DNA of 48,717 nt from Ignavibacteria bacterium (lineage in GTDB: Bacteria; Bacteroidota; Ignavibacteria; Kapaibacteriales; UBA2268). The stretch covers positions 1-48,717 of the forward strand of contig JAERMQ010000032.1 in assembly GCA_016844745.1 (NCBI GenBank), written 5' to 3'. Both the position numbers and the translations under genes were made by a program. Shown piece after piece: positions 16,980 to 26,920 of the stretch (within the stretch, counting starts at the first letter, position 1; each line of letters starts with the position of its first letter). The notes beneath the pieces are model-generated. The model worked only from the letters and a program-made list of their open reading frames with translations. It had not been told where the DNA came from and searched no databases.

Positions 16980-16992
16980 CGAATCCAGGAAA

Positions 16993-19788
16993 TTATTTTG
17001 TTACTATTAATTTTTGAGCGATGAAAATTCCTCCGGAAGAAAACCTGATAAAATAGATACCGGTATCGAATAAAGATAAATCATAGGTAAATTTATTAAT
17101 GCCGGGAATAGTTTCATTGATATCCATAGATCTTATGCATCTGCCCGATATATCAAAGAACTCAAATCTGCAACGGTTAATCCCATCGGATAAAAACTCA
17201 ATATCTACTTTTCCTTCAGTTGCAGGATTAGGATAAATTAATAATAATGTTCCCTTGTTTGAAAATTCTTCGATACCACCGACAATTGGTTTCTTCCTTG
17301 CTTGTCCGATTAATTTGAAGCTGCTATCATCTCCCGCTGCATCGTTATGAATGACTATGTCCTGTGAGTAATCACCGGAATCCTTCGGGAAAAAGCATAT
17401 CGATTTGAAATAAACCGTACCGCCTGGAGGAATAATAAACGGCAATGAAGGAGTTTTCGTATTATTATAGAATGGTGGTGAGACATTGTCAATGCTTATT
17501 ATATTCAATGTATCAGTGCCAATGTTGTCGATTTTAAGCCCTTTCTGATTGACGTTTTCTATGCAAACAATTGAATCGACTTTGATTTGACCGAAATTAT
17601 GGTCCAGTACAGTTATATGTGGTAAAGTACCTTTGCCGGAAAGAACTGATTTATAAGACTTACTATCGGTCTCGAATGTTAAAGTATCGATATCGGGGTT
17701 TTGTTTATTTTCGCTATTTGGAGTATATACAATAGTAACATCAAAAGTCCCCTTTGAATCCAAAGTTTTAGGTAAAGAAGGGTTATCTTTGAATTTAAAT
17801 AAAGTACCGGTAAAAAGTTTCACTTTAGTAAAATTTACAGCAGTTTGACCATTGTTAACGATAGAAATTGTTTTTTCGAGTGGTTTACCAACCCTTATTT
17901 TACCAAAGTCTGAGGTTGTTTGTACAGCAACAAGTTCCGGTTCGAATAAAACGCTGTCAATAACGTAATTTCCGGCTCTGTCCAATACTGCATAATAACC
18001 GACGCCCTTCTTTGTAGGGTCAATAACCGTCAAATAAAATATCTGGGATGTGACTTTCATTTGTGGCTTAAACTTAGCAGAATCCTTCATATTAAAAGTG
18101 AGGTTGAATGAGCTGTCGCTAAAGAAAATTACTTTTGAAATACCCTGGTCTTTTTGTGTGGGTGAACTACTCAACTCAGTAGCAGTTATTGTGAAAACCC
18201 CGCTGGCAAAAGTCTTTTTTAAAACCGGAGGTTCGAAATCAGGTTCATCGAGCTTATTTGTACCTTTGATAATGGGCCAACCATAAGCATTATTGCTGCT
18301 TCTTCCGGCAACGAATCCTGTTAATTTTGTATTGCTGGTAATTTTATGGAATCCCGGTGCTAAAGCTTTTCTATCCCAATAATAATCAGTTTCAGGAACA
18401 TTGTTAACCAATGCTTTAGAGTCAAATATCTGAATTGGAGTATCATCAATTTGAATGCTTCTAACAAGATTATTTTGAGGATCTCCCGGGTCACCCTGGG
18501 CAATCAAATAAAAACCGTTGTCATTGAATCCTAATCCCCCGACATAGAAAATAGCTGCAGGAACATATTGGGATACGGGTGATAGCAAAGTCATATCCGG
18601 GTCCCATCCGGAGGCGCCATCCCAAATATTTGAATAAGAATATTGCATACAATAAAATGGTTTATCGGATTCGAATACAGAAGACCCAACAACTGCTTGT
18701 GCAGTATTATCCCTGATTGGCGGTGCCTGGTCGAGGTCGGTTTGATTATGTTCATAATAATCACCTGGTAACTTGCAGGTTGGTTCAAGTTGTCCGATTG
18801 TTTTCATTGTGGTTAAATCAAACCATTTACCTTTAATTGTTGTATTTGGCTGGATTGCAAGAAATCTGAAAAAGTCACCATTCCCTTGTATTCGTCTTTG
18901 CCTATCATATTGTATAGATATATATTTAGTACCCAAAGCTGAAGTTGGAACCATCATTTCGCTTAGAGGAGAGATTCCTTCGGATGCAAAAGATGGTATC
19001 ATTGTATTTGTATGGAAAGAAATCACTCCAATTGGTTTATTGGCTGTTATGTGTGTACCCGAGAAATCAGTTAGCCCTCGTTTTTTCCCATCACCCCTTA
19101 CCATATATACTTCCCCGGCTGCAAGCAAAGGAGAAAGAACTGTTCCACCAGTACTCCCGCTTATAGTTTTACCTGCTCCGCTTTTTTCTTTCAATGTAAT
19201 AGTAAGTTTAGTTTGTGATTCCGATGCTATGACAATAAATCCTCCACTTCCCTCAATAGTAGGGAATGGACCACCTCCCGGGCGGTTGAAATCATAGTAA
19301 CTGCAGGAATAGTAGTCCATTCCCCATGCAGCAACGGGTATTGCCATATATCCGTCTGCAAAACCCAGTTTATTATTCATAACATATACTGCAATTGGCT
19401 CCTTTGAAGTTATATGAATAGCCTTCAAAACATTAGATTGGCTTTCAGAAACTTCCCAACCAACATTGGCTTCATTATTTTTACTCGTAAAAGTTATGGC
19501 TTCAAAAGCCTCGACGGTTTTTGTTTTAAAGAAATTATCTCCTGATTCAAGAGTAACTTCGGTTTTCTTTATTGCACATATCTGAATTTCCATTGCAACT
19601 AAAGCAGCGCCGCCAACTTTATCGGCAAGAGGTATTGCTATCCAGAATTCGGTTCCGAGATTCGAGTTCGATAACAAATAGGGTGCAGTAGGACCGAGCT
19701 TTTCCGGAAGAGTCGGAATTTGAGCTTTTACTCCTATGTTGTTGATAAAAATAAACACAATCAGATAATAAAGTTTAGATTTGTTCAT
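16993..19788 (-). CDS. T9SS surface protein, IgGFc-binding-like paralog 1
   Basis: Encodes 931 residues. A signal peptide (1-22, ending GVKAQ) is followed by the conserved paralog start IPTLPEKLGPTAPYLLSNSN. Residues about 40-520 form an IgGFc-binding_N-like region (LGTEFWIAIP, ITSKEPIAVYVMNNK, GGGFIV-type strand, DPDMTLLSPVSQYVPAAIFY). Residues about 530-640 form a linker domain ending AVLDRAGNYVIDS, then come two ASH/choice-of-anchor repeats (about 645-840), and a T9SS type A sorting domain (about 850-931) with LLIYPNPATEGKVDIEF and a GIYFIRFSSGG..QKLIVTK end. A GGAG element lies 7 bp before the ATG. It is the last of three tandem paralogs. The human domain name reflects homology only; the ligand here is unknown. 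Confidence 0.9.
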   Translation of the reverse strand: MNKSKLYYLIVFIFINNIGVKAQIPTLPEKLGPTAPYLLSNSNLGTEFWIAIPLADKVGGAALVAMEIQICAIKKTEVTLESGDNFFKTKTVEAFEAITFTSKNNEANVGWEVSESQSNVLKAIHITSKEPIAVYVMNNKLGFADGYMAIPVAAWGMDYYSCSYYDFNRPGGGPFPTIEGSGGFIVIASESQTKLTITLKEKSGAGKTISGSTGGTVLSPLLAAGEVYMVRGDGKKRGLTDFSGTHITANKPIGVISFHTNTMIPSFASEGISPLSEMMVPTSALGTKYISIQYDRQRRIQGNGDFFRFLAIQPNTTIKGKWFDLTTMKTIGQLEPTCKLPGDYYEHNQTDLDQAPPIRDNTAQAVVGSSVFESDKPFYCMQYSYSNIWDGASGWDPDMTLLSPVSQYVPAAIFYVGGLGFNDNGFYLIAQGDPGDPQNNLVRSIQIDDTPIQIFDSKALVNNVPETDYYWDRKALAPGFHKITSNTKLTGFVAGRSSNNAYGWPIIKGTNKLDEPDFEPPVLKKTFASGVFTITATELSSSPTQKDQGISKVIFFSDSSFNLTFNMKDSAKFKPQMKVTSQIFYLTVIDPTKKGVGYYAVLDRAGNYVIDSVLFEPELVAVQTTSDFGKIRVGKPLEKTISIVNNGQTAVNFTKVKLFTGTLFKFKDNPSLPKTLDSKGTFDVTIVYTPNSENKQNPDIDTLTFETDSKSYKSVLSGKGTLPHITVLDHNFGQIKVDSIVCIENVNQKGLKIDNIGTDTLNIISIDNVSPPFYNNTKTPSLPFIIPPGGTVYFKSICFFPKDSGDYSQDIVIHNDAAGDDSSFKLIGQARKKPIVGGIEEFSNKGTLLLIYPNPATEGKVDIEFLSDGINRCRFEFFDISGRCIRSMDINETIPGINKFTYDLSLFDTGIYFIRFSSGGIFIAQKLIVTK

Positions 19789-19850
19789 GAAAACTCCAAA
19801 GTAAAATTGAAAAAAAATGTATATTTTTTTTGTAAAATATTTTATACCTT

Positions 19851-22634
19851 TTATTTTAAAATAATTAATTTTTGAACTTCAAAGGAACCTCCTGATGAAT
19901 ATTTTATAAAATAAACACCGCTTTCGAATAATGAAATATTTAATGAGATTTTTTTATTACTAAAATCCATAGGATTGATTTCCATAGTGCGAACGGTTCT
20001 GCCTGATATGTCGCAGATTTCAATTTTGACATTATTAAATTCATCGGCAATAAATCCAATATCGATCATTCCGTCTAATGCAGGATTAGGATAAATTGAT
20101 ATGAATTTATCAGTTAATGGTTGTTTTTCGGATACTCCGGTAACTAGCAGGGCTTTTCCGGTTAATTTGAATGAACTGTCCGTACCAACGCCATCGCTAT
20201 GAATTACGATATCTTGCGAGTAATCTCCGGTATCCTTTGGGAAAAAGCAAATTGATTTGAAATATACAGTACCGTTGGGTGGTATAGCAAACGGAATTGA
20301 TGGAGTTTTTGTATTATTATAGAATGGAGGTGTTACATTATCTATGCTTAGAATATTCAATGTATCTGTACCGGTATTATCAATTTTTAGTCCTTTCTGA
20401 TTAATGTTTTCTATGCAAACAATAGAATCTACTTTAATCTGACCGAAATTAAAATCTGCAACTGTGATATGGGGAAGTATACCTTTTCCGCTGAGAACGG
20501 ATTTTAATGTCACATTATCTGAGGTAACATATAATGTATCAATATCCGGATTTTGAACATTTTCACTTTTTGGCGTATAAGTTACAATTACATCAAAAGT
20601 GGCTTTAGAATCTAAACTCTTGGGTAAAGAAGGATTTTCTTTAAATTTAAAATTAGTTCCGGAAAAAAAGTTCACTTTTTTAATATTTACTGTAGTTAAT
20701 CCATTATTTACGATAGAAATAGTTTTTTCGATACTTCGCCCAACCCTGGTTTTCCCAAGGTCATAACTTTTTTGAAGTGTTAAAATTTCCGGTTGAAATA
20801 CAACGCTGTCAATAATATAATTTCCAGCTCTGTCCAGAACAGCATAATACCCGACAGCCGGTTGTTCTAAATCAATAACGGTAAATGTGAAAATCTGATT
20901 AGTGACTTTAAAATGTGGTTTAAACTTAGCAAAATCTTTCATAGAAAATGATAAATTATAAGAGCTGTCGTTGAAGAAAATTACTTTTGAAATTCCCTGG
21001 TCAATTTGAGTAGGTGTATTCTTAATTTCAGTAGCTGTGATTGTAAATACACCACCGGAATATACTGTTTTCAGAACAGGAGGCTCGGCATCAGGTTCGT
21101 CGAGCTTACTTGTACCTTTGATAATTGGCCAGTTATAAGCATTATAATTACTTTTGCCTGCAGCAAAGCCAGTTAATTTGGTATTGCTGGTGATTTTATG
21201 GAATCCCGGTTCAATGGGAGCTCTATCCCAGTAATAATCCGTTTCGGGTATACTATTTACAAGGGCTTTTGAGTCGAATACCTGAATAGGAATATCATCA
21301 ATTTTAATACTCCTGACTAAATTATTTTGTGGGTCGCCAGGGTCTCCCTGAGCGATAAAATAAATACTATTGTCGTTAATGCTTAAACCGCCAACGTAGA
21401 AAATTGCAGCAGGTATATATTGAGTTGTTGGCGCTAATAAGGTCATATCCGGGTCCCAGCCGGCTGCGCCATCCCACGGGTCTGAATACGAGTACTGCAT
21501 GCAGTAAAAAGGCTTATCAGATTCAAAAATCGAAGTACCAACAATTGACTGTGCTTTATTGGGTGTAACAGGGGGCTGCTGGTCAAGGTCAGTTTGGTTG
21601 TATTCTGCAAAATCACCCGGTAAATTGCATTTTGGTCCCAAGTTCCCAAGTAACTTCATATTGGCTAAATCATACCATTTTGCATTTATTGTTGTATTTG
21701 GTTGTGTGGCGACAAATCTAAAGAAATCGCCATTACCATCCACGGTTTTTCTTCTGTCAAACTGGACTGTAATATACTTGGCTCCGAGTGCGGAAACCGG
21801 TACCATCATTTCTGCTATGCTTGATTGACCGTTTGAGCAGAAGGAGGGTATCATTGTATAGTTATGAAATGAAATAACTCCTATGGGTTTAGTGGCTGTA
21901 ATATGTGAACCTGTAAAATCAGTTAAACCCCTTTTTTTACCATCACCGCGAACCATATAAAGTTCCCCAACATTTAAAGTGGTAGTTAACGTCTGTCCAC
22001 CTAAACTACCGCTTATCGTTTTACCGCTACCGCTTTTTTCTTTTAGGTTTATTGTAACTTTAGTTTGAGATTCGGAAGCTAACACAATAAATCCGCCGCC
22101 GCCTTCGTAAGTACCACCAAAACCAGTTTCATAAAAGTCATAATAACTGCATGAATAATAATCCATACCCCATGCGATAACAGGAATTGCCATATATCCA
22201 TAGGTATAATATGTTTTATTATATAATACGAATACTGCAATCGGTTCCTTTGATGTTATATGAATTCCTTTTAAAGTATTGGTCTGGCTTTCCCTAACCT
22301 CCCAATTAATGCTTGCTTCATTATTTTTACTCGAAAAGGAAACAACGTTGAATGCATCGACAGTTTTAGTCTTGAAGAAATTGTCACCCGATTGTAGTGT
22401 AACTTCCGTTTTCTTTAATGCACAAACCTGAATTTCAATTGCGACCAATGCAGCGCCGCCTAATTTTTCGTTCTGAGGAATTGCAATCCAGAATTCGGTT
22501 CCCAGATTTGAGTTCGAAAGCATATAAGCAGCCGTAGGACCAAGCTTTTCAGGTAAAGTAGGAATTTGAGCATATACAATGACATTTGCTATAACTAAAG
22601 TTATAAGTACGATATTCAAAATAAATTTAAACAT
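19851..22634 (-). CDS. T9SS surface protein, IgGFc-binding-like paralog 2
   Basis: Encodes 927 residues with the same architecture as the gene 62 bp downstream: signal peptide (ending VIVYAQ), IgGFc-binding_N-like region starting LGTEFWIAIPQNEKLGG, a linker domain, two ASH-type repeats (each with a DFNFGQIKVDSIV-like strand) and a T9SS sorting domain with ISIYPNPALDGMIDIGF near residue 850. It is closer to paralog 1 than to paralog 3: both share long identical stretches such as ESDKPFYCMQYSYS and an identical start after the signal peptide. A GGAG element precedes the ATG. The middle position in the array fits origin by tandem duplication. Function is probably adhesion or matrix formation, by inference. 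Confidence 0.9.
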   Translation of the reverse strand: MFKFILNIVLITLVIANVIVYAQIPTLPEKLGPTAAYMLSNSNLGTEFWIAIPQNEKLGGAALVAIEIQVCALKKTEVTLQSGDNFFKTKTVDAFNVVSFSSKNNEASINWEVRESQTNTLKGIHITSKEPIAVFVLYNKTYYTYGYMAIPVIAWGMDYYSCSYYDFYETGFGGTYEGGGGFIVLASESQTKVTINLKEKSGSGKTISGSLGGQTLTTTLNVGELYMVRGDGKKRGLTDFTGSHITATKPIGVISFHNYTMIPSFCSNGQSSIAEMMVPVSALGAKYITVQFDRRKTVDGNGDFFRFVATQPNTTINAKWYDLANMKLLGNLGPKCNLPGDFAEYNQTDLDQQPPVTPNKAQSIVGTSIFESDKPFYCMQYSYSDPWDGAAGWDPDMTLLAPTTQYIPAAIFYVGGLSINDNSIYFIAQGDPGDPQNNLVRSIKIDDIPIQVFDSKALVNSIPETDYYWDRAPIEPGFHKITSNTKLTGFAAGKSNYNAYNWPIIKGTSKLDEPDAEPPVLKTVYSGGVFTITATEIKNTPTQIDQGISKVIFFNDSSYNLSFSMKDFAKFKPHFKVTNQIFTFTVIDLEQPAVGYYAVLDRAGNYIIDSVVFQPEILTLQKSYDLGKTRVGRSIEKTISIVNNGLTTVNIKKVNFFSGTNFKFKENPSLPKSLDSKATFDVIVTYTPKSENVQNPDIDTLYVTSDNVTLKSVLSGKGILPHITVADFNFGQIKVDSIVCIENINQKGLKIDNTGTDTLNILSIDNVTPPFYNNTKTPSIPFAIPPNGTVYFKSICFFPKDTGDYSQDIVIHSDGVGTDSSFKLTGKALLVTGVSEKQPLTDKFISIYPNPALDGMIDIGFIADEFNNVKIEICDISGRTVRTMEINPMDFSNKKISLNISLFESGVYFIKYSSGGSFEVQKLIILK

Positions 22635-22701
22635 AAATACTCCATAATTAAATTTTTATAAATGAATAACTCATCTTTTCTCTTTTAAACAAATCCTAAG
22701 C

Positions 22702-25497
22702 CTAATTGGAAACAATTAATTTCTGACATTCAAAACTTCGACCTGATGAGTATTTCATAAAATATACCCCGGTATCGAACAAGGAAATGTCCAATGAAAT
22801 TTTATTTTTACTAAATTCCAAAGGATTGAATTCCATGGAATAAAAGATTCTGCCTGAAATGTCGCAGATTTCAATTTTAATATTATTGATTTCGTCGGAT
22901 GCAAATTCAATATCGATGGAACCATCGTAAGCAGGATTAGGATTAATAGATATTAACTTACCCTTTAAGCGTTGCGCATCTGATAGACTGTTTATAGGCT
23001 TCTTGCGGGCTTGACCGGTTAATTTAAATGAACTGTCGGTATCACCACCGTCGCTATGTATTTTAATATCTTGATTGAATTCACCGGAATCTTTAGGCCA
23101 AAAGCATATTGATTTAAAATAAACCGTGCCTCCCGGAGGTATAGCGAATGGAGGTGTTGGAATTTTTGTAGTGTTGTAAAAGGGTGGCAATATAGAATCA
23201 ATAGCAAAAATGTTCAAAGTATCTTTACCGGTGTTATCTATTTTAAGTCCTCTTTGATTAACAATTTCAATGCAAACTAATGAATCCATTTGGATTTGCC
23301 CAAAATTAAAATCTTCAATAAAAATATGAGGCAATACACCCTTACCTGTTAGAATGGATTTATATTTTTTACAATCAGTCTCAATGGTTAATGTATCAAT
23401 ATCAGGTAATTGACCCGCTTCATGCGTAGGGGAGTAGATAATGGGAACGGATATCGAACCTTCTGTTACAATGCTTGCAGGAAGAGAAATTGAATTCTTT
23501 ATTTTGAATGAAGTTCCTGATGACAATTTGATATAATTGATTTTAACATCAGTTAATCCATTGTTTTTCATAGTTATTGTTTTTTCGTTCGTACGTCCTA
23601 CTCTTGTATTTCCTATGTCCAATGAACTTTGCAAAGAAATATTCTCCGGGTTAAATAGGACACTATCGATGATGTAATTTCCCGCTCTATCGAGAACTGC
23701 ATAGTATCCAATTGCCGGTTTAGTAAAATCCTTAACATTAAGAGTAAAAACCTGAGATGTAACCTTCATTTGGGGTTTGAATTTTGCTGAATCTTTTAAT
23801 GCGAAAGTGACATTTGAAGAGCTATCGCTAAAGAAGATTACTTTCGAAATCCCCTGGTCCTTTTGAGTAGGAGTATTTTTGTTCTCCGACGCAGTTATTG
23901 TAAAGACACCACACGAATAATCAGTCTTAATAACCGGAGGTTCTGCATCCGGTTCATCAAGTTTGTTTAATCCTTTTGCAAATGTCCATCCGTAGGCATT
24001 TTGATTACCTCTTCCCGAAGCGAATCCGGTTAACTTCGTTTGACTTGTTATTGAATGAAATCCGGCATCGATGGTATGTCTTCCCCAATAATAGTCAGTT
24101 TCAGGTATAATGTTAACCAACGTTTTGGAATCAAAAACCTGTATTGGAGTCCCATCAACGGATATACTACGAACGGGCCCATTTTGTGGGTCACCGGGGT
24201 CTCCCTGAGCAATGAAGCTAATAAAATTGTTATTAAAGCTTTCACCTCCAACATAGAAAATTGAAGCAGGAATATATTGATTTGTAGGAGTTAGCAAGGT
24301 CATATTGGGAAACCAGCCATCTGCCCAATCCCAGGGTTTTGAATAATTATATTGCATGCAATAGAAAGGTTTTTCCGAGGTAAAGACTGATGTACCGATA
24401 ACGGCTTTAGATGTATTATTTGTTATGGGCCATATCTGGTCGAGGTCTGTTTGATTATATTCTGCGAAATCACCCGGATTTTTGCATGTGGGTCCTGTTT
24501 GCCCCACCAAACTCATTGAAGACATATCATACCACTTTCCTGTTACTGTAGTATTGTCTGATATCCCTAAAAATCTGAAAAAATCTCCATTTCCCTGAAT
24601 TTGTCTTTGCCTATCGTATTGAACGGATAAATATTTGGTTCCAAGCGCCCAGGTAGGTACCATCATTTCTGATAATGCAGATGCACCTTCGGAACAGAAA
24701 GACGGGATCATCGTTCTGCTATGAAAGGATATTACTCCTATAGGTTTGGATGATGTTATATGGGTACCGCTGAAATCTACCTGACCGAGCGTTTTTCCCT
24801 GACCCCGTACCATATATACTTCACCGGCATTTAAAGAAGTTTTTAATACTTGTCCACCGGTTTGCCCTACTATAGTCTTAGCTGCCGAACCTCCTGTTGC
24901 TTTTAAATTTATTGTTACCTGAGTTTGTGGCTCAGATGCTAATACAATGAATCCACCTCCTCCTTCATAACTTATAGTGCCTGAAGAAAACGAAAAATCA
25001 TAATAACTACATGAATAATAATCCGTTCCCCAGGAAGAAACCGGGATAGCCATGTAACCGTCTGCAGAACCCTTCTTGATATTACTAACATATACTGCAA
25101 CAGGCTCTTTTGAGGTTATATGTACCCCTTTAAATAAATTAACCTGGCTTTCGTTGACCTCCCAATTGACACTGGCTTCACCACCAACCTTACTTGTAAA
25201 AGTGACCACGTCCATTGCTTCTACTGTTTTTATTTTAAGAACACCATCACCGGATTGAAGCATCACTTCTGTTTTCTTTAATGCACATACCTTAATTTCA
25301 ATGGCTATTAGAGGGACGCCGTTTGGTTTATCATTTGTTGGTATTGCTACCCAGAAATCAGTTCCCAGATTTGAATTTGATAAAACATAAGGAGCAGTTG
25401 GTCCTAATTTTTCAGGATAAGTAAAAAATTGAGCTTTAGAATTATGTATTGAAAAAACTACCGTCAATAAAAATATAAATAAAATCATTTTTTTCAT
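22702..25497 (-). CDS. T9SS surface protein, IgGFc-binding-like paralog 3
   Basis: Encodes 931 residues from the ATG at 25497, which is preceded by AAGGAAG, the best Shine-Dalgarno signal in this part of the window. An upstream in-frame TTG at 25527 would prepend ten charged residues to an already complete signal peptide and is rejected. The signal peptide is KKMILFIFLLTVVFSIHNSKAQ. Domain order matches paralogs 1 and 2, with the sorting domain containing ISINPNPAYDGSIDIEF. It is the most diverged of the three, with differences in the IgGFc region such as GGEASVNWEV and IPTNDKPNGVP. It is first in transcription order, and no promoter could be identified in the 64 bp before it. Confidence 0.9.
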   Translation of the reverse strand: MKKMILFIFLLTVVFSIHNSKAQFFTYPEKLGPTAPYVLSNSNLGTDFWVAIPTNDKPNGVPLIAIEIKVCALKKTEVMLQSGDGVLKIKTVEAMDVVTFTSKVGGEASVNWEVNESQVNLFKGVHITSKEPVAVYVSNIKKGSADGYMAIPVSSWGTDYYSCSYYDFSFSSGTISYEGGGGFIVLASEPQTQVTINLKATGGSAAKTIVGQTGGQVLKTSLNAGEVYMVRGQGKTLGQVDFSGTHITSSKPIGVISFHSRTMIPSFCSEGASALSEMMVPTWALGTKYLSVQYDRQRQIQGNGDFFRFLGISDNTTVTGKWYDMSSMSLVGQTGPTCKNPGDFAEYNQTDLDQIWPITNNTSKAVIGTSVFTSEKPFYCMQYNYSKPWDWADGWFPNMTLLTPTNQYIPASIFYVGGESFNNNFISFIAQGDPGDPQNGPVRSISVDGTPIQVFDSKTLVNIIPETDYYWGRHTIDAGFHSITSQTKLTGFASGRGNQNAYGWTFAKGLNKLDEPDAEPPVIKTDYSCGVFTITASENKNTPTQKDQGISKVIFFSDSSSNVTFALKDSAKFKPQMKVTSQVFTLNVKDFTKPAIGYYAVLDRAGNYIIDSVLFNPENISLQSSLDIGNTRVGRTNEKTITMKNNGLTDVKINYIKLSSGTSFKIKNSISLPASIVTEGSISVPIIYSPTHEAGQLPDIDTLTIETDCKKYKSILTGKGVLPHIFIEDFNFGQIQMDSLVCIEIVNQRGLKIDNTGKDTLNIFAIDSILPPFYNTTKIPTPPFAIPPGGTVYFKSICFWPKDSGEFNQDIKIHSDGGDTDSSFKLTGQARKKPINSLSDAQRLKGKLISINPNPAYDGSIDIEFASDEINNIKIEICDISGRIFYSMEFNPLEFSKNKISLDISLFDTGVYFMKYSSGRSFECQKLIVSN

Positions 25498-25561
25498 TAA
25501 AACTTCCTTTTTAAAATTCAATTTCAAAAATTATATAAATTAATTTTCATTACAAATTTCT

Positions 25562-26086
25562 TCATTTATTTAATATCTTATTATATAACACATAATTTTC
25601 ATTATCGTAACAGCAAAATGTTACTTTTATTAAAATATTTTTTAAATTTGGAAATTTGAGTACTTCCTTGATAGCAATTTCGGCAGCCAGAGCCTTTGGA
25701 AAGCCATATATTCCAGTGCTGATATTGGGAAAGGCAATGGATTGGATTCCCTTGCCTTCTGCAATGAGTAAGCAATTTCTATATGCCGAAGCAAGTTTTG
25801 AAGCTTCAACGGAATTACCACCGTTCCACACAGGTCCAACACTATGAATTACATACATTGCCTTTAATTTTCCTCCGCTTGTAATAACAGCCTCACCAGC
25901 AGGACATTGCCCCTGTCGGGCAATAATTTCCATACATTCATTATGCAAACTTTGACCGGCTGCTCGATGAATGGCTCCATCTACTCCTCCGCCACCTGCA
26001 AGAGAGCTATTAGCAGCATTCACTATGGCTTCTACACTTAGTTTTGTAATATCTCCTTCAATTATTTCAATCTCATTTTTATTCAT
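25562..26086 (-). CDS. Macrodomain protein (O-acetyl-ADP-ribose deacetylase type)
   Basis: Encodes 174 residues, nearly all a single macrodomain. Key motifs are EGDIT at residues 10-14, IVNAANSSLAGGGGVDGAIH at 21-40 (Asn26 and Asp36 at the ADP-ribose site), CPAGEAVITSGG, VIHSVGPVW and the phosphate-binding loop NISTGIYGFP. This is the MacroD/YmdB class, which removes ADP-ribose or hydrolyses O-acetyl-ADP-ribose and acts in the cytoplasm. A role in reversing ADP-ribosylation is expected from the family. Such genes are sometimes found in toxin or phage-defence settings, but no ADP-ribosyltransferase is next to it here. It lies just upstream of the paralog array on the same strand and is divergent from the lipoprotein/TonB pair. 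Confidence 0.94.
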   Translation of the reverse strand: MNKNEIEIIEGDITKLSVEAIVNAANSSLAGGGGVDGAIHRAAGQSLHNECMEIIARQGQCPAGEAVITSGGKLKAMYVIHSVGPVWNGGNSVEASKLASAYRNCLLIAEGKGIQSIAFPNISTGIYGFPKALAAEIAIKEVLKFPNLKNILIKVTFCCYDNENYVLYNKILNK

Positions 26087-26225
26087 GCTTTAAGCATATT
26101 TTATTAATTTATTAAAATTCTATAACATAACTTATTAATATTTTTTTTATATTAAAAGTAATTATAACTCATGTTTCAAATATATAGTTATAATATTATT
26201 AGTACATCACTGTTTAAATGATTTT

Positions 26226-26269
26226 ATTGTAGTATTCAAAGTTATTTTTGTAATAATTTATACTACAAT
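26226..26269 (+). promoter_or_regulatory. Putative promoter/operator with flanking inverted repeat
   Basis: ATTGTAGTAT (26226-26235) and ATACTACAAT (26260-26269) form a perfect 10-bp inverted repeat that brackets TATTTTTG (26243-26250), a match to the -7 consensus. It lies 44 bp before the lipoprotein gene that leads into the TonB receptor. The arms could be an operator for a dimeric regulator or the stem of an RNA hairpin. Confidence 0.4.
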
Positions 26270-26312
26270 TTTGAAGCAGTAACAAAAAATAAATTAATTT
26301 AGAAGGGATGAA

Positions 26313-26843
26313 ATGAAAGAAAATATTTTTTATAAATTTATTAATTCAGAATTTCGTTTAAGTCCGGTTGTATATCTCGTTTATATATTAAATTTGATGT
26401 CCTGTAACGGTGGATTAGCACCCGAACCTGCGGTATCAGAAAAAAAATCACTTATTACAGGTACTCTGAAATTCATTGGAGGAAAGAATTCATGGCCCCC
26501 GTCAGATTCCGTCAAAGATATCCGCGTAGTTGCTTTTAAAAATTATCCTCCCGGTGATATAATCACTGAAATACTTAGGCAAAATGCAAGTTTTACTATA
26601 AATTCCCTTCCGTTCTTCGTAGATTCTGCTACATTTACTATTGAAGTTTTAAATCCTCCCGTTACTTTCCGGTATATTGCCGCTGCTCAGCAATACGATT
26701 CGATTACTAATTGGCATGCAATAGGTGTTTATACGAAAACCGGAGATAAAACAAAACCCGATACTTTATTAATCGAAAAAGGGAAAATTTATTATATTGA
26801 AATCTTTGTTGATTTCAAGAATCTGCCTCCACAGCCATTTTGA
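26313..26843 (+). CDS. Putative lipoprotein encoded before a TonB-dependent receptor
   Basis: Encodes 176 residues. A longer than usual N-terminal region (about 17 residues) precedes the hydrophobic stretch PVVYLVYILNLMSC, which ends in a lipobox with Cys at about 30. The mature part has beta-strand patterns (LITGTLKFIGG, IRVVAFKNYPPGDIITEIL, FTIEVLNPPVTFRYIAAAQQYDS, YIEIFVDFKN) like a small carboxypeptidase-regulatory or transthyretin-like sandwich, but no family can be named with confidence. It ends 77 bp before the TonB receptor on the same strand, so a shared transcript and a shared substrate are plausible. Confidence 0.75.
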   Translation: MKENIFYKFINSEFRLSPVVYLVYILNLMSCNGGLAPEPAVSEKKSLITGTLKFIGGKNSWPPSDSVKDIRVVAFKNYPPGDIITEILRQNASFTINSLPFFVDSATFTIEVLNPPVTFRYIAAAQQYDSITNWHAIGVYTKTGDKTKPDTLLIEKGKIYYIEIFVDFKNLPPQPF

Positions 26844-26920
26844 TTTATTTATTTTTATTGATGGAGCTATGAATATAGTTTGAATGAATTCATCAATAAT
26901 TATTTAAGGAAAATATTAGT

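Noticed and set aside
16993..25497. Antibody-binding function for the IgGFc-like paralogs
   Set aside because: The domain name comes from a mammalian mucin-like protein. There is no evidence that this organism meets antibodies.
25498..25527. Upstream TTG start for paralog 3
   Set aside because: It would place ten extra residues before a complete signal peptide, while the ATG at 25497 has a Shine-Dalgarno-like AAGGAAG and gives the same length as paralog 1.
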